Shown here piece by piece: positions 11,591 through 24,124 of a stretch of 64,000 bases of DNA (its first letter is position 1; the number at the start of each line of letters is the position of its first letter). The translations under genes were made by a program, and so were the position numbers. The notes under the pieces are model-generated. The model saw only the letters and a program-made list of their open reading frames with translations. It was not told the DNA's origin and searched no databases. This DNA is from Monodelphis domestica (Eukaryota > Chordata > Mammalia > Didelphimorphia > Didelphidae), in NCBI RefSeq assembly GCF_027887165.1, contig NC_077233.1, positions 228,122,872 to 228,186,871 on the forward strand, written 5' to 3'.

Positions 11591-12230
11591 GAACCTAGAG
11601 AATGATGACATCTTTCTCTAGCACTACGCCTGGTACTTGTGATACTCCCGAGATCATTAGTGAGATCAATGGTAAGACACCGGAGACTAGTTGACAGGGT
11701 ACCAGTGGACCTTCGCCTATTGCTCCTGGTCACAGGGGTATCCTTGAAATCTAAACTGGCATCTTCATTTTCTTTCTTGCTAGGTTTATTCTGTGAGGCC
11801 AGGAGTGGGGAAGGTCTACGTCTTCCCTAATCAGTAGTACTACCATCACTTCGGGACCGGACATTTGAATTTTCTGGTTGAAACTTGGCTTCGTGGTACA
11901 GCTTTGACATCCCAGGAATTTCTGATAACTCTGGGTCATCAGTCAAGTCCCTATGACCTTTGATCTCCAGGCTCCCCACTGCTTCCAGGACTGGAGGAGA
12001 GAGAGTTTCATCATCATTGCCATTGACCAAACTGAAGTCTTCTTTATTAGCCTCCTCACCATTGTATCTTCCTGGGTCTCCTTTCATTGTGCCTTGAGGC
12101 CAGTATCCCCCTTTCAGTACCCTTTGGGCAGAAAACTGGGCACTTCTAGTGGGTAGAAACAGATGTCCCTTCTTTCCCTCGGGGCAGGTACCTCACACCT
12201 CCCTCTTCCCACCCAGAGGGGACAGTCAGA

Positions 12231-12249
12231 TCAAGAAACTTAACATTCT
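12231..12249. repeat. target-site duplication, right copy (DNMT3B retrocopy)
   Basis: Partner of 4829-4847, with one mismatch. It lies just upstream of the 5' UTR end of the minus-strand retrocopy. Confidence 0.8.
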
Positions 12250-12329
12250 AATGGAAGATGCTGAGGGGTTTGGGGTGGAGAGGGGAGAGAAGAAAAATGA
12301 AAGAACCCATAAATAAAAATAATGTGTAG

Positions 12330-13030
12330 CAATACTTTTTTAGAGTTTCAATTAATTGGAAAAAAATTTGAGTGCCCATCAAATGGAGAACATTTGAAAG
12401 AATTATAGTTTAGGAATATAATGAAATATTACTGTCTTAATAAAAATGGGAAAAGGGACAGATTCAAAGAAACCTGCAGAGACTTATGTGAACCAATAAA
12501 GAAAGCAAGAAGACCTGAGAGCCTGACTTACACAATTATTGCAATATTATAATGGGAAACAAATTTGAAAGACTAAGCAATGCAATGGCTAGTTATGATG
12601 TTGAAGAATGCTTCCTTCATCTTGGCAGAGAGGTGGTAGACAGTGCAAAATGAGACCTATATATTTTTTTCAGGCATAGGATGGTTACTTATTACCTCTA
12701 TGAAAAAGAAATACTAAAGAGAAGACACACATGTATCCATTGATAAGACTTAAGTAATCAGTAACATAGTAATTATTATACTCTAAGTGACTGAGACATG
12801 AAATTAAGACATGAAGGATTTTGCAGGATTTCTGAATCAGCATTTCACTCTTGCTTCAGTTCTGTACTATCAGTCAGAGACCTATATTCTCTGTTTGAAT
12901 ATACTTATTTGTTACAAGGAAGGGCTTTTTTTTTTTGAGGGAGAGGGAGAATTGTGAGAATAGGAGATAAGGATGATGTGGGGGTGGGGAAAAGAATTTT
13001 TTTTAAAATAAAGAACATCAAACATTTTAT
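12330..13030 (+). mobile_element. L1 3' UTR fragment
   Basis: Phrases such as GTGCCCATCAAATGGAGAAC, the ACTTATGTGAACC block, and GGCAGAGAGGTGGTAGAC followed by GATATATATTTTTT-like text recur in the L1 3' end cluster at 59300-62540. It ends in an A-rich tail around 13000-13030. No coding sequence remains. Confidence 0.65.
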
Positions 13031-13564
13031 TAAAATATGGAGAGCAGAAAGAAGTTAGAAATGGAATACATCTGAGCAAGGCAGCATTGATATTACCATA
13101 TGTTAGAAATCCAAGCAACACACAGTAGAGATTTATGTAGGACTCTTTTTTTTTCCTGTTCTTTGTATATGAAAGTATTTATGTTTGACAAGTTCATAAA
13201 AAAAAAATGTCAAGAATTTGCTTAAAACGTAAATATTGCCTTGAGAGGTGCCATAACAAGTCCAGTAAGTGATTTATCTTCAGTGAGGCTCTGAGGTTGT
13301 GTTTAGGCACAGAACAGTAAAAATCAATCCAGTCAGAAGTTGTGGTCCAAATGGGTCGTAGGAACCATTCTAACTCCAGATTTTGGTTCCAATCTACTTT
13401 TCTACTTCTGTAGTCAAATCAATTCTTATTTATACAACAGCAGAAATTATGCAAAAATGTCTTCTCTTTTCTCCTGTTACACGTCTAGACATGCAGTTAA
13501 AAAAAACCCAAGAACCTCTGATGAATAGCAATAATACTCTTGCATAGGGTGATCATATCTTTGT

Positions 13565-13980
13565 TGGTTCCCAAGGACTCTGGAACAGTGGAAAGCATAT
13601 TGAATTTGGAATCAGAAGACCTGGGTTCAAATATTGTTTCCTCTATTTATTAATGATGTGACCTTCCATTTATCACTGAATCTTCCTAGGCTTTAGCTTT
13701 CTTTTCTTTTTGAAATTCTTATTTTCTATCTTAGTAACAACGCTAAGATTGGAAGGCAAGGCCCAAGCAAATGGGCTTATGTGACTTGCCCAGGGTCACA
13801 CAGCTAGGAAGTATCTGAGATCACATTTGAACCCAGGTCCTTCTGATTCTAGGTCTGATACTCTGTTCACTGTGCTATCTAGCTTCCCCTGGGCATTAGT
13901 TTTCTCAGCTGTAAAATAAAACTGTTGGACTACATGATGTCTAAGGATCCCTTCATGGCTAAATCTGAGATCCTGTGATC
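13565..13980 (+). repeat. MIR SINE, split by a MAR1-type SINE
   Basis: The MIR body (CTGGAACAGTGGAAAGCAT, TTGGAATCAGAAGACCTGGG) runs to about 13690 and resumes at 13888 (CATTAGTTTTCTCAGCTGTA). Between them, 13690-13888 is a minus-strand MAR1-type SINE (TGACTTGCCCAGGGTCACAC). The MIR is therefore older than the SINE. Confidence 0.75.
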
Positions 13981-14880
13981 CTTGTCTTTCTGCCTGGCCT
14001 CATGTGCTGAACAATGGAGTTTTAAAGCTGAGTTCCCCCAGAGCTAGAGCCCTCAGATATAACTTATTCTGGCCAACATTTCCCATCCTGAAGGCAAACC
14101 ATTTCCTGCTGTAGACAAAAGCTATTTTAGGTTGCTTTTTTTCTTTGCCTACTTACTTCATATTTATGAGCCACTGATGGACTTCACATCATAGCCTCTT
14201 AGTTCCCTCACACTTTCAGAAATATAACAAACTGAGTGGTGTGAACTCTTCTCCTGCACAGATGGGAAAGGCAGGTGTAATTGACCGAATATACCAGCAA
14301 AGTCTTCTCTTTTCCTTTAGCATCCTCAGAAAGATGCCGACTTCTTCATCATCTTTTAAAAACAGCAACAGGGTGTTAACAAGCTTAAAAAGATGTTCTG
14401 TTTACCTAAAATGCTAGACCTACACATGATTAGATTATTCAAATAAGTCCCACAGGATTTGTGTGTATCCTGGCATTCACGATTACTGTCTGTATTAGTT
14501 TAAACTTCCATAAGGTTCATAGCATCTGCATTATTAAAAATGATGTAATGATGTCACAAAACTATAAACCAAGGAATTATGTTGATAGATTTACTGCTGA
14601 TTTTTACCAGCCCTCCTGTCCTCAACCAAAAAAAATTCCAATTTTTTGGAAGAAAAGATTACTTCCTAAACATAAGATCTAGAATCTTATCATATGCATT
14701 CTTGTGTCATTTTATGTTTGATGGGATACAAAGTACACAAAGGACTGGGACTGAGGAAAATTCATTTCAAGTTCTGATCACACCATCGGCTGACTGGTTT
14801 TGTGGGCTTGAAGAAATCCATTTAACCTACCTAATTAGTAGATTCTTTATCTAAAAAAATGATAGGGTTGAGAATGAATG
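13981..14880. other. no recognisable feature
   Basis: AT-rich sequence. Short open frames only, with no repeat family, motif or exon that I can support. Confidence 0.4.
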
Positions 14881-14884
14881 AAAA

Positions 14885-15150
14885 AAGCTTTTATTAAGCT
14901 CTTGCTATGATTCAAGCTCAGTAGATAGAGTGCCAGAAATTAAGTCAGGAAGACTCATCTTCCTGAATTCAAATCCAGTCTCAGCCACTTCCTAGCTGTG
15001 TGATCTTGGGAAGGTCCCTTCACTCTGTCTGCCTCAGTTTCCTTATCTTTAAAATAAGTTAGAGCAGGAAATGGTAAACCACTCTAGTATCTTGTCAAGA
15101 AAACCCCAAATGGGGTCATGAAGAATCAAATATGATTGAAATGACTGAAC
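14885..15150 (+). repeat. SINE with BovB/RTE-like 3' tail
   Basis: The tRNA-like head and CORE-like body (TAGCTGTGTGATCTTGGG) are followed by the tail AAACCCCAAATGGGGTCATG and a GACTGAAC ending, which resembles the 3' end of BovB/RTE LINEs. Related copies lie at 17400-17650 and 62020-62280 (plus) and at 16976-17215 and 44995-45230 (minus). Confidence 0.75.
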
Positions 15151-15819
15151 ACCAACATGGTGTAAGCACCATGATAAACACTTGGAAAACAAAAAGTAGA
15201 CGAGAACTAGTATCTGTTTCCAAGGAGTTCATACTCCAGTTGGTAGAGACAACACATAAAAGAAAGGTCTGTAGTAGGCAGATGGAAAGGCCTAGAAGTG
15301 ATAAGTGTGCCAAGCTAGGTCCAATGACAGGGCCCAGGGGCCTTGGGTGTTCATAGTAAGCAGTCAGATAACAGTATCCTGGCTGGAGAAAGCAGTAGAA
15401 GCAAAGCAGATGATACGGACTAGAGGATCTTATAAAAAGCAGCATCAGAACTAATGGCGGTCCTCCACTATACTAACAGCAATATCATTGGTGACTCCCA
15501 TCTCACTGGCTTAAACGGTCTAGGAATCTAGATGGGATCTGGGTTGCCAAGAGAGGGGACAAGAGGAAAGAAAGTGAGAAACCATGAGAGAGAGAAAAGG
15601 TAAGGTGAAAAATCAGGGACTTGTTGAAGATCCAGTTACCCTTATATGCCTATAGATTCCAGAGTCTTTTTACGTATCTTTTTACCTCCAACAAAGAACT
15701 TAGTCAGTTATCTGTTTACTGGTATATTCTAATTTGTAGACTTTTTCCACTTTCTGTTTGCTGTTTTGCTTTGATAAGAGGATTTATTCACTATTTGCTT
15801 TTTTTCACCTTTTGTATTA

Positions 15820-16975
15820 CCAGCATTATCCTCAGGGTTCTGTCCCAAGCTTCTTCTCTTCTCCTTCCTACTTCACTTGGGAATCTCATCAGCTCCAATT
15901 TTAGTTATCATCTCTATGCTGATGATTCTCAAACTTATCTATCCTGCCCTAATCTCTCTACTGACCTCCAATCTTGAACCTCCAATTGCCTTTCAAACAT
16001 CTTGAACTGGATGTCCCGTAGATATCTTAAATTCAACATGGCCCAAACAGAACTTATTATCTTTCCTTTTACAACTTCCCCTTTCCTCTTCTACCTTCAC
16101 AATTACTGTAGAAGGCAACACCATTCTCCTAGTCCTTCAATCGCACAACCTAGGAGTCATCTTGGATTCTTCACCATCTCTCAACTCTTATATCCAATCT
16201 GTTGCCAAGGCCTAATGATTTCATCTTTAAAATATCTCTCAAACGTGCCCCATTCTCTCCTCAAACAATGCCACCATTATGCTGTAAGTCTTTATCATGT
16301 CATGCCCTAAATATTTGAGGAGTCTGCTGGTGAGTCTTCCAGCCTCATATTTCTCTTCATTTCAATCCATACTCCATTCAGCCACTAAAATTATTTTCCT
16401 AAGTGCAGGTCTGACTAGGTCATCCCTCTACTAAAAAATCTCCAGAGATTCCCTGTAGCCTCTAGGATCAAATACAAAATGCTCTGTTTGGCATTCAAAG
16501 CCCTACATAACCTAGCCCCTTCTTAACCTTCCAGTCTTCTTACACCCTACTCCCCAACATGTATCCTTTGATCCAGTGACACTGGACACATAGAACATGC
16601 ACACTCTTCCATGAACAATACACTCCATCTTTTGGCTCTAGGCACTTTCTCTGGTTGTCCTCCATTTTTGGAATTCTCTTCTTCCTCTGTTCAGACTACT
16701 GACTTCCTTGTCTTTCTTTAATAAAATCTCCTCTTTTTCTCAAAAATCTCAACTGAAATCTCATCTTTTACCGGAAGCTTTTCCCAAACCCTCTTAATTC
16801 TAGTGTCTTCCTTTTGTTAATTATTTCCTATTTATCCTATATCTAGTTTGCTTTGCAAATATTTGTTTGCATGTTCGCTCCCCAATTAGATTGTAAGCTC
16901 CTTGGGAAAAGGGACTTTTTTGGGGTGTCTTTTTGTATCCGTAGTGCTTGGCATATAGTAGGAACTTAATAAATG
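15820..16975 (+). mobile_element. L2 LINE, 3' portion
   Basis: The translated 5' part shows a decayed L2-type reverse transcriptase with the YADD catalytic motif (HLYADDSQTYLSCPN) and the following WMSRRYLKFN segment. The rest is the long L2 3' region (GATCCAGTGACACTGG, CACTCCATCTTTTGGCTC), ending in TTGTAAGCTCCTTGGG and ATAGTAGGAACTTAATAAAT, the known L2 3' end. Many indels make it non-functional. Confidence 0.85.
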
Positions 16976-17215
16976 TTTTGTTGTTGTTCAGTTGGGTCTG
17001 ACTCTTTGTGGCTCCATGGACCATAGCATGTCAATGCTTTCCATGGCTTTTTCTTGGCAAAGATACTACTTTGCTACTTTTGTCTTCAGTGGATTAAGGC
17101 AAACAGAGGTTGAGTGACCTGCACAGTATCACATAGTTGAGGCCCAATCTGCAGTTAGTCAGGTCTTCCTGACAGTAGAGTGAGTGCTCTCTCTACTGAG
17201 CCACCTAGCTTTCCC
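16976..17215 (-). repeat. BovB-tailed SINE
   Basis: Antisense copy. The tail GTTCAGTTGGGTCTGACTC comes first on the plus strand and the tRNA-like head (CTGAGCCACCTAGCT) last. It is inserted right at the L2 3' end. Confidence 0.75.
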
Positions 17216-17399
17216 TTCTACTCTTTTCAAGGTAAAAAATTCAGTATTTCCTAGAAAAAGATGGGGGCAGATTCTAGATATATCTATCCATGTTGCCTAT
17301 GAGAGACACTTCTCTACATTTAGATGTATGTCTTACATGAACATACCTAACTTAGAGATCGTAAGCTCCCATTGGTCGGGGATCATGTCATTTTCAATG

Positions 17400-17650
17400 T
17401 TTGTGGAGCTAGGTGGTTCAGTGGATAGAATGCCAGGCTTGGAGTCAGGAAGACTCATCTTCTTGAGTTCAAATCTGGTCTCAGACGCTTACTAGTTAAG
17501 TGACTCTTGGTAAATCATTTAACCCTATTTCCTGCAGTTTCCTCTATAAAATGACTAGGAGAAGGAAATAGCAAACCACTCTACTATCTTTGCCATGAAA
17601 ACCCCAAATGGGGTCATGAAGAGTCACTGATGATTAAGAAATGACTGAAC
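17400..17650 (+). repeat. BovB-tailed SINE
   Basis: Head GGAGCTAGGTGGTTCAGTGG, body CAAATCTGGTCTCAGACGC, and tail CCCCAAATGGGGTCATGAAG. Same family as 14885-15150. Confidence 0.75.
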
Positions 17651-17739
17651 TAAATCCTTTGCCTAGCATAGTGCCATAGTATATATTAAGTATTTAATAA
17701 ATGTTTATTGAAAACTTGAATTTAAAGTCATGAGATTGT

Positions 17740-18140
17740 TTGATTTTATTTTTAGAGCTGGAAGAGATTTTAGGGATCACCTGATTCAATCACTTCATTT
17801 TATAGATAGGAAATTTTACAGATGAGTAAACTGAAGTTCCAGGCAGTTGAGTGATTTACAGAAGGTTACGTAGCTAGTATCAGAGAAAAGATTTGAAACT
17901 AGGTCTCTCCTGATTCCAAGTTATAGCATTAGAGAATCATAGAGTTAGAGCTAGATGAGATCTTAGAGGCCTTTAAGTTTAATGTCCCCATTTAACAAAT
18001 GAACAAACTGAGGCAAATAGAGATTAAGTGACTCCTCCAGGGTGACACAGCTAGAAAGTATCTGAGACAGGAGTTGACTCTACATATCTCCTGACTTCAT
18101 ATCCTAAATTTTTTCCACTGTGCTATGCTACATTTTAGAA
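17740..18140 (-). repeat. two MIR-like SINE fragments
   Basis: Antisense MIR signatures, including CAGATGAGTAAACTGAAG and ATTAAGTGACTCCTCCAGGG with CACAGCTAG, appear twice in a row. Both are diverged. Confidence 0.6.
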
Positions 18141-18469
18141 AAAACACATACACAACTACAATCAAATAATATGCTTGAAGTAATTTAGTGACAGATTAAA
18201 TCTGAAGCCTAATTACAAGATCTATCTGTAATCTTCATGATCTTGCTGTAAATTCTTTATGGAATCTGAGCATGATGACTTCTAGCATCAGAATATATAT
18301 GTACCACTTTTTCACTTATTATATATAATTTTTGATTTGCATAGATTTGGCTCATGTTATAATTTTAATCTGAGAAGGGAACATGTATTATCCAAATGTT
18401 GTAACTCCTCCTGGACCTAGCACAGTATGTGGCATACAATAAGCAATGTAGTGAGGGGTTATTTTTTAA

Positions 18470-19285
18470 ACTTTATTTTATTTTAATAACAAATTTCCAC
18501 ATTAAATTTTCCAAAGTTATATGATTCATGTTGTCTCCTTCCCTTCTACTCTCCCCTCTCCTGAAGTTAGCAAACAATTCAATCTGGGCTACACATGTAC
18601 TTTCAAGCAAAACATATTTCCATATTACTCATTTTTGTAAGTGAATAATCTTATAAAACCCAAACCCCAAGTCATATACCCAAATAGTCAATATGTTTTT
18701 AACTGCATTTCTACTCCAACAATTCTTTCTCTAGAGGTCTTTAGCATTCCTTTTCATAAGTCCCTCAGAATTATCCTGGGATTATTGTATTGCTGTTAGT
18801 AGCAAAGCTTATCACAATTGATCATTCCACAATATTTCAGTTACTGTGTATAATGTTCTACTAGTTCTGCTCATTTGACTCTGCATCAGTTCATGTAGAT
18901 CTTTTTAGCTCTTTCTAAAATCATCCTGTTCATCACTCCTTACAGTATAATAATATTCCATTACCACTATATTATGATAATGCAATTTGTTCAGTCATTC
19001 CCCAATTGAGAGATATCCCTTTAGTTTCCAATTCTTTGCCACCACAAAAAGCGCAGCTATAAATATTTTTGTACAAACAGGTCCTTTCCCATTTGTCTTT
19101 TTATTTCTTTGGGATACAGACTCAGTAATGGTATTTCTGGATTAAAAGGTTTGCAGTCTTTTATCTCCCTTTAGGCATAATTCCAAATTCACCTGCAGAA
19201 TGGTTGAATCAATTCACAACTTCATGAACAATGCATTAGTGTCTCAATTTTACCACATCTCCAATATTAGAGAGTGATTATTTAA
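18470..19285 (-). mobile_element. L1 3' end fragment
   Basis: Antisense L1 3' UTR. The T-rich end at 18470 is the tail. CAATTGAGAGATATCCCTTT and CCAATTCTTTGCCACCACAA are the complement of the L1 3' phrases seen in the plus strand at 59330-59380 and 60850-60900. Confidence 0.7.
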
Positions 19286-19289
19286 AGAG

Positions 19290-20005
19290 GATGGCAAAGG
19301 AACCTCCACAGAAGAAATGAGAACTACTGGGAAGTGAAATTTGAAGAACTGTTTGGCCTATGATGAAGTCATCATGGCTCAGCAGGACTGAGTTCAGCCA
19401 AAGATCCCTTCCCAGACTTCAATGATCTTAGAGCTCTTGGAGTTGTCTGACCTGTACAATGAGTAAGTTAAAGATGGGAGCAAAAAGAAAATGAAAGACT
19501 TATACAAAAAAAAATATTCATTCATCCAAAAAACTAGGTCTCAGCATAATTTCTTCTACCAAGTATTGGTGTTTTCCCATCTGAAGGTACTGATGGAGGA
19601 TAGGAAAGAACTGAATTGCTTAAAGCTCTCTCTACCAAGAGCAAAGAGAGTCTAGTACATCAAGACCTCACAGTTCACAATTGAAAATTTCAATGGACTT
19701 GATAAAGTAGGCAGAGAAGCAGACAATGGTGGCTGAACTGCTGTCCTCTTTCAATGACCAGAGAACCTCAGATGACCTGGAGGTGTCTCTATGGCTGCCT
19801 ACTTCTACGGATTCTTTGCAGTGGGAAAGTAAGTTGAACATTTTTTTGAGAGTAGCCTGGTCATCCAAAGCTATAGGAGGTGGAGTTCTTGTACAAGAAG
19901 AGTGACCAAATCCACATCATTGCCCTGACACAGGTCCTTGAAGTCTCCATGGTGTGGAAAGGAAAGCAAAAGCAAGTTCTGGACTTTCTGCCACTGAGTT
20001 GTGTA
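19290..20005 (+). other. possible decayed coding-derived segment (unidentified)
   Basis: Non-repetitive, less AT-rich sequence in which several plus-strand frames give protein-like stretches between stops. Examples are the runs beginning ILELLELSDLYNE near 19430, AELLSSFNDQRTSDD near 19735, and DQIHIIALTQVLEVS near 19905. The frames change between them and stops are frequent. This looks like an old processed pseudogene, but I cannot name the parent. Confidence 0.3.
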
Positions 20006-21600
20006 AAAGATAAAATTAAATCTCAATAATATTATATTTTAAGACATTTATTAATGATCATTAGAAATCAAGGAATAAAGAAGACACAAAATAAAGACCA
20101 TGTGTCCATGGCTGGTTAGCCATTTTTTAGTCAACCCCACTCAACACCATAAATGCGGATTCTGCATCAGAGAGAGGGAGCCTCCAAAGCCCACACCCTT
20201 TATCCTCTGTCTACAGGAAGTACGTAATGACAGGAAGTCAGTGGGCTCTTGGGATATATAGTGCTTTTTTAGGGTAACAGATTTTCAATCATACAGTTGG
20301 AATGTCAGAGAGAAGATATTGACAAGACTGACAGTTAGTGGGGGAGGGAGCAACTTGGAGTGACAGTTGGTCTTGTGACTCAGGTTCTCTCTCTTCCTGG
20401 CCCTGGAACTGGAAGGAGACCTCTCTCCCTGTCCCTGGATAGAAGGGTCTCTATTCCTGAATTTCCCAACTGTGTGCTCTACCTGGTTCCCTGTGATTGT
20501 GTTCATTGGACAAAAGGACTTAAGGGAAGCAATTTGGACTGTAAGACTGGTCTTTTGGGGTGTCAGCCTGAAGAGACAGGCCCAACCAGCTCTGATAGTC
20601 AGAACTTTTCTTTCTCTTTCTGTCTACTGCTAAGACTTTGAACTTAAGAAATTCTAGCACAGGTTAGCATAGTCAGGAATAACAGAAACCCTCCATCAGC
20701 CTGTGAGGTCTGGCCTCAGCTCAAAAGCTGAGAGAGACTCAAACATCATCTAGGGAATCCCTCTTCCCTCTTCCCTGATACCTCTCCAACTAAAACTTGT
20801 TATTAAAATTTATCTTTATTTGAGTATCACAGGCAGACGAGAGGACTATTTTTTCAGGGGACATAGAGGGAGCTGAACCTCAGGACAGCCATTCAACTAG
20901 AAATGGTCCTTATTGGTCCCCTGCTGGGAGACCTTGGTCCAGGGGGAAGCTTGTCCCTCAGGAGGGTCTGTGCCTACCTGCTCTGGGGCATCTTCAGCAT
21001 CAATCCATAGAGAAGGCATTTCCTCAGGCTATCATAAGTGGTTCATTTCTTAGGAACCCCATTTTCCAAAAATAGCCTCTCAACAGGGGGCATCTCTCTC
21101 CTTTTATCTTACCAGCAGCCATATTCCCTCTCTCTCTCTTCAACTCCTCCATTCCCTGTTATAAAACCTTCAGTATCCCCTGTTCTTCAATTCTACCCAT
21201 TTTCTCTACAATTATTACAATGAACTCCAAGAATGGGATTAGGACAGCAACCAGCAATCCCTCCCCATTTCCTGAGGATTCTGAGCACAAGATGAACACT
21301 AATATAGTTAACAATAATTGGGTTAACATAATCAGAATTTCTGTATAGACCCAGACATGACAGATATACTATATAAAAAGGTATCACTGACTACTCACAA
21401 TCCCTAAGTCTTTGCCAGTCCAACTGCTTCACATTCCCTGCTAATAGGTATTAGACAGGTATAGAGACTTTTGCTATTGCAAATGGTAATATTTCTTTAT
21501 TTTATACCTTTGCCTCCTGTTTTGGAATTGATATCAATTCCAAGGCAGAAGAGTGGTAAGCACTAGGTAATTAGAGTTAAATAACATGCCCAGGGTTGTA
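20006..21600. other. unassigned, possibly an old LTR element
   Basis: It holds AATAAA-type signals, a TATATA at about 20255 and a TTATTAAAATTTATCTTTAT block at 20801-20820, arranged somewhat like LTR fragments. No clear TG/CA ends, duplication or coding sequence was found. Confidence 0.25.
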
Positions 21601-21619
21601 CTGACAGAAAGTGTTTAAA

Positions 21620-21896
21620 TCCAGATATGAACCCGGGATGATTGAACATTTATTGTAAATGTACACTTTTATTCCAAAGGGACTGCCCCTAATTTGGTTT
21701 TTGTCAATGCCCCTAGCAAAACATTGGTTTTGTTTTCTCTCTTTTCTATTCCTCCCTAACTATTATAATTTCCTCTTAGAAATTGAATATTGTGTACATC
21801 TGTAGTTAGAAGTACTTTAGAACTACAAGATGATTATGTTAAATGATCAGTGGGGAGACTAATTTCCCAATGATCATCAGGGGGATTGTGAACTTT
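21620..21896 (+). mobile_element. 3' internal end of a class I ERV (family A)
   Basis: This non-coding stretch precedes the LTR at 21897 and is closely matched by 54500-54754, which also precedes an LTR of the same family. Shared phrases include GACTGCCCCTAATTTGG and AATGATCATCAGGGG. It is the region between env and the 3' LTR of the provirus family. Confidence 0.75.
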
Positions 21897-22660
21897 AGAA
21901 ACTACTCCACCCTACACCATACTTTAGGGGAAGGTAAAGTTGTAAACTCCTGATTGAACAATGAAGGTACTTAGTTCTCATCTTATAGTGAAACTAGAAC
22001 TTTAAGCTAAGTCTATTTTTAGATCTAATACAAAAAGGTGTTAAGTAACTAGGTTAAATTAATCACAAAAAGGTCAAATAACTCACAAAAGGTGAACTTA
22101 ACAAGGAAGTGTTAAGTAACTAAAGATATAATCAAATCAAAGAAGGTGAGAACTAAAAGTATGGGCAGTCCTGGAGAAAAAGCCTTTAATGTGATTGGTA
22201 AATGTGAAAATTTAGAGGAGGAAACACAAGGATGAAAAGTCTATATATTTGAGATTTTTCTTCCCTCAAGGACACTCTCTCTCTCTCTCTCTCTTTCTTT
22301 CCCTGATTGGTGGTGAAAAGTTAGCTGAGAGATGCATGCTGAGCCTTTTGGCATCTTAGTGTGACTATAAGCTATTGTCTGGTTCACTGGTGAGTTTCTG
22401 GCTGAATTTTCCTCCTTTACTTTCCAACTTTTTCCTCTCAGAAGCTTCTAATCTTCTTCAGAGACCTAGAGGCAGGGAGTTTAAAACTCCCTCAGGCATA
22501 GGCCAGGTAGGAGAAATCCTAAATCCTCTTTCCTCTTTCTCCTTAAATTCCTTCCCTCTATATTAATTAAATTATCATAAATTTCCAGACTGACTTGGGT
22601 ATTTTATTTGGTGACCATTTAAATCTAGGTTTAAAGTCACAACCCTAAAATTATCTGACA
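21897..22660 (+). mobile_element. LTR (family A), 3' LTR of a provirus fragment
   Basis: Starts TGTGAACTTTAGAAACTACT and ends TTATCTGACA. Contains the family blocks GGGGAAGGTAAAGTTGTAAA, TTTAGAGGAGGAAACACAAG, the TATATATTTGAG promoter-like site (22241-22252), a CT run, and CAGACTGACTTGGGTATTTT near the end. Internal sequence upstream shows this is a 3' LTR and not a solo one. Confidence 0.8.
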
Positions 22661-22676
22661 CTACTAAAAACTACTA

Positions 22677-22880
22677 AAAACTGGGTAGTTCAGTGGATTG
22701 AGAGCCAGGCCTAGAACCTAGGGAGGTCCTAGGTTCAAATCTGACCTCAGACACTTCCCAGCTGCATGACTCTGGGCAAGTCACTTGACCCCCACTACCT
22801 AGACCTTACCACTCTTCTGCCTTGGAGCCAATACACAGTATTGACTCCAAGAAGGAAGGTAAGGGTTTAAAAAAACAAAC
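22677..22880 (+). repeat. MAR1-type SINE (left arm of an inverted pair)
   Basis: Head CTGGGTAGTTCAGTGGATTG, core TCTGGGCAAGTCACTTGACC, tail TATTGACTCCAAGAAGGAAG. It is followed by an A-rich tail and then the opposite-strand copy. Confidence 0.85.
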
Positions 22881-22919
22881 AAGCAAACCATCTTGGTAAG
22901 GTAAAGGTTTGTAGTTTGT

Positions 22920-23022
22920 TTGTTTGTTTTTTTAAACCCTTACCTTCTGTCTTGGAGTCAATACTGTGTATTGGTTCCAAGGCAGAAGAGTAGTAGGCAA
23001 TTCAATGAGCTACCTAGCTGCC
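22920..23022 (-). repeat. MAR1-type SINE, internally deleted (right arm)
   Basis: Antisense tail (AAACCCTTACCTTCTGTCTT) joins almost directly to the antisense head (TGAGCTACCTAGCTGCCCC), so the core is lost. A further plus-strand SINE tail follows at 23023-23088. Confidence 0.8.
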
Positions 23023-23134
23023 CCCTCATTACCATTCTTCTGCTTTGGAACCAATAGATATTTTTGATGTTAAGGGTTTTAAAAAAAGAAATGCTCACTG
23101 ATAGAAGTTGGGGTCATATTCCCTACATGTGTGC

Positions 23135-23260
23135 CCTTAGAATCACAGATTTGGAACTATAGAATCTTAGAGGTCATTTAGTCTAATCCCTTCATTTACA
23201 GATGAGGAAACTAAAGTCAGAGAGGATTAAGTTATTTGCCTGAGGTCCTATAAGTCAGCA
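23135..23260 (-). repeat. MIR-like SINE fragment
   Basis: CATTTACAGATGAGGAAACT and AGAGGATTAAGTTATTTGCC are antisense MIR phrases. Confidence 0.55.
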
Positions 23261-23314
23261 TTTGCAGGGGCTCAGGAAAATGGTGTGTTGTATACTCTGG
23301 CGAACAGCCCAGAA

Positions 23315-23475
23315 CTCTGGGGGCAGGTAGATAGCACAATGGTTAGAGCTCCAGGTCTGGAGTTGAAAGGACCTGGGTTCAAACTGACATCTCAGACAGT
23401 TCCTGGCTGTGTGATTGTGCCCTTCTTCTGTTTTGGGACTGATATGAGGTCATAAAGTAAAGATTTAGAAAAAAA
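23315..23475 (+). repeat. MAR1-like SINE, diverged
   Basis: Head GGGGGCAGGTAGATAGCACA, body TGGAGTTGAAAGGACCTGGG, shortened core and tail. Confidence 0.65.
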
Positions 23476-24124
23476 CCAACCAACCAGAAAGGAGCCCAGA
23501 ATTCTGATCATTTTAGACTCAAAATCCATTTGCTTAAGTTTCTCCTACTTTTTAGATTGATTATAAAATGCTCCACAGCCCCATGGAGGCAAGAATAAGG
23601 TGATCTTGAGATCTTATGTTTTGGGCTTCCAGCTTCAAGAGAGAAAGAAGATAAGGCTCTCTGAGAAGTCCAAGTGTAGAGGAGCTGGCTCCTCAATTGA
23701 CTTGACTTCTTATCTGCACAGAGAAGCTTCTTTCTTAAAGCTGGAAGATAAAAAGAAGGCTGAGATCTCTCTTCCTACAAGCTCTCACCAACCCTGCCAC
23801 CTCTTGCAGGTGTGGAACACTGAGTTATCAATTGAGGGCATTCTTAGACAAATGGGATTTGAGAGAAGAATTAAAATTAGATGCTTTTTGCATTGAACTG
23901 AGATGTTGGCTGGCAAAAATAAGCTCAGCTGAGTGAGGGAGAGGACTCATGAACTATGATTTTGAGTGGGTGTCAACCTGGAGTAGTCTTCTAGGGGCCC
24001 AGGTGCAATATGAGTGTTTAATTTATTTGAAAGTGTTTAATTTAATTGAAATATACACAGTTCCATGTTTAGATTATCTGATTGCTCCCTGGAATTCAGG
24101 CACCTGGGCTTAGCTTTCCCATTT

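Noticed and set aside
15116-15445. A 109-codon minus-strand frame with hydrophobic segments
   Set aside because: It overlaps a SINE tail and an old repeat, has no splice context and no recognisable domain.
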